The notes beneath the pieces were generated by a model, which had not been told where the DNA came from, did no database searches, and worked only from the letters and a program-made list of their open reading frames with translations. The translations under genes were made by a program, and so were the position numbers. A stretch of DNA of 64,000 nt from Paenibacillus agricola (lineage in GTDB: Bacteria > Bacillota > Bacilli > Paenibacillales > NBRC-103111). Shown here piece by piece: positions 63,937-64,000 of this stretch. Location: assembly GCF_011440305.1 (NCBI RefSeq), contig NZ_JAAOIW010000007.1, forward strand, positions 62,001 to 126,000, in the 5' to 3' direction. Within the stretch, counting starts at the first letter, position 1, and every line of letters begins with the position of its first letter.

Positions 63937-64000
63937 ATCAATCACTCCTTTGTGGATTTGTTTTACATTCGCCTTTTTTACATTCGTCTATTAAATTTAG

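Overview
The window reads as a chromosomal segment of a Bacillota bacterium close to Paenibacillus. Supporting signs are strong AGGAGG-type ribosome sites, moderate GC, an S-layer-homology-anchored protease, a YdjO-type cold-inducible protein, a DUF6157 protein, a Bacillus-type MurI, GlnRS and a BmrCD-type exporter. There is no rRNA, tRNA, prophage or CRISPR array. Most genes lie on the minus strand.

Layout. 1-5120: start of galK, a divergent AraC regulator, a divergent histidine kinase/response regulator pair and an RluF-type pseudouridine synthase. 5530-9390: a class A penicillin-binding protein convergent with hisS; hisS has its own promoter, a 15-codon leader peptide with three consecutive His codons, and a terminator. 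9390-13100: a secreted repeat protein, a membrane-anchored Pro/Ala-rich protein, small unknowns and a deoxyinosine glycosylase. 13200-18170: SDR oxidoreductase, glgC, AI-2E-family transporter and a GH13 neopullulanase-type enzyme. 18414-26390: chemotaxis receptor, methyltransferase, sugar dehydrogenase lipoprotein, Dps, small kinase, cardiolipin synthase. 26590-30390: a 1265-residue secreted subtilase with a 28-glycine tract and SLH domains. 30500-33640: DUF6157, a transposase-like gene that has lost catalytic residues, a GDSL hydrolase and a DnaA-box cluster. 33707-38700: glycerate kinase with divergent CdaR, glnS, murI. 38860-45920: LysM-3D wall protein, MFS carrier, LytM peptidase, FAD oxidase, cold-shock genes, AlkD-like protein.

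46054-54560 is a nitrate assimilation locus: narK-nirB-nirD-nasC in one operon, opposite an ANTAR-domain regulator that overlaps a TrpD2-type gene. The operon leader carries two successive hairpin-pair/terminator modules of the type ANTAR proteins bind, and a GlnR/TnrA-type box overlaps its -35 element. This suggests nitrogen-status control of initiation plus nitrate-responsive antitermination.

54680-58990 is a heterodimeric ABC exporter operon (bmrC-bmrD type) preceded by a 40-residue leader ORF and two tandem terminators, a ribosome-mediated attenuation layout. 59013-63940: a nuclease-helicase fusion, a HAD-NUDIX fusion, a 2-Cys peroxiredoxin and a glutaredoxin.

The most striking theme is transcription attenuation in three forms within one window: the His leader peptide (hisS), tandem ANTAR modules (nitrate operon) and a drug-exporter leader ORF (bmrCD).
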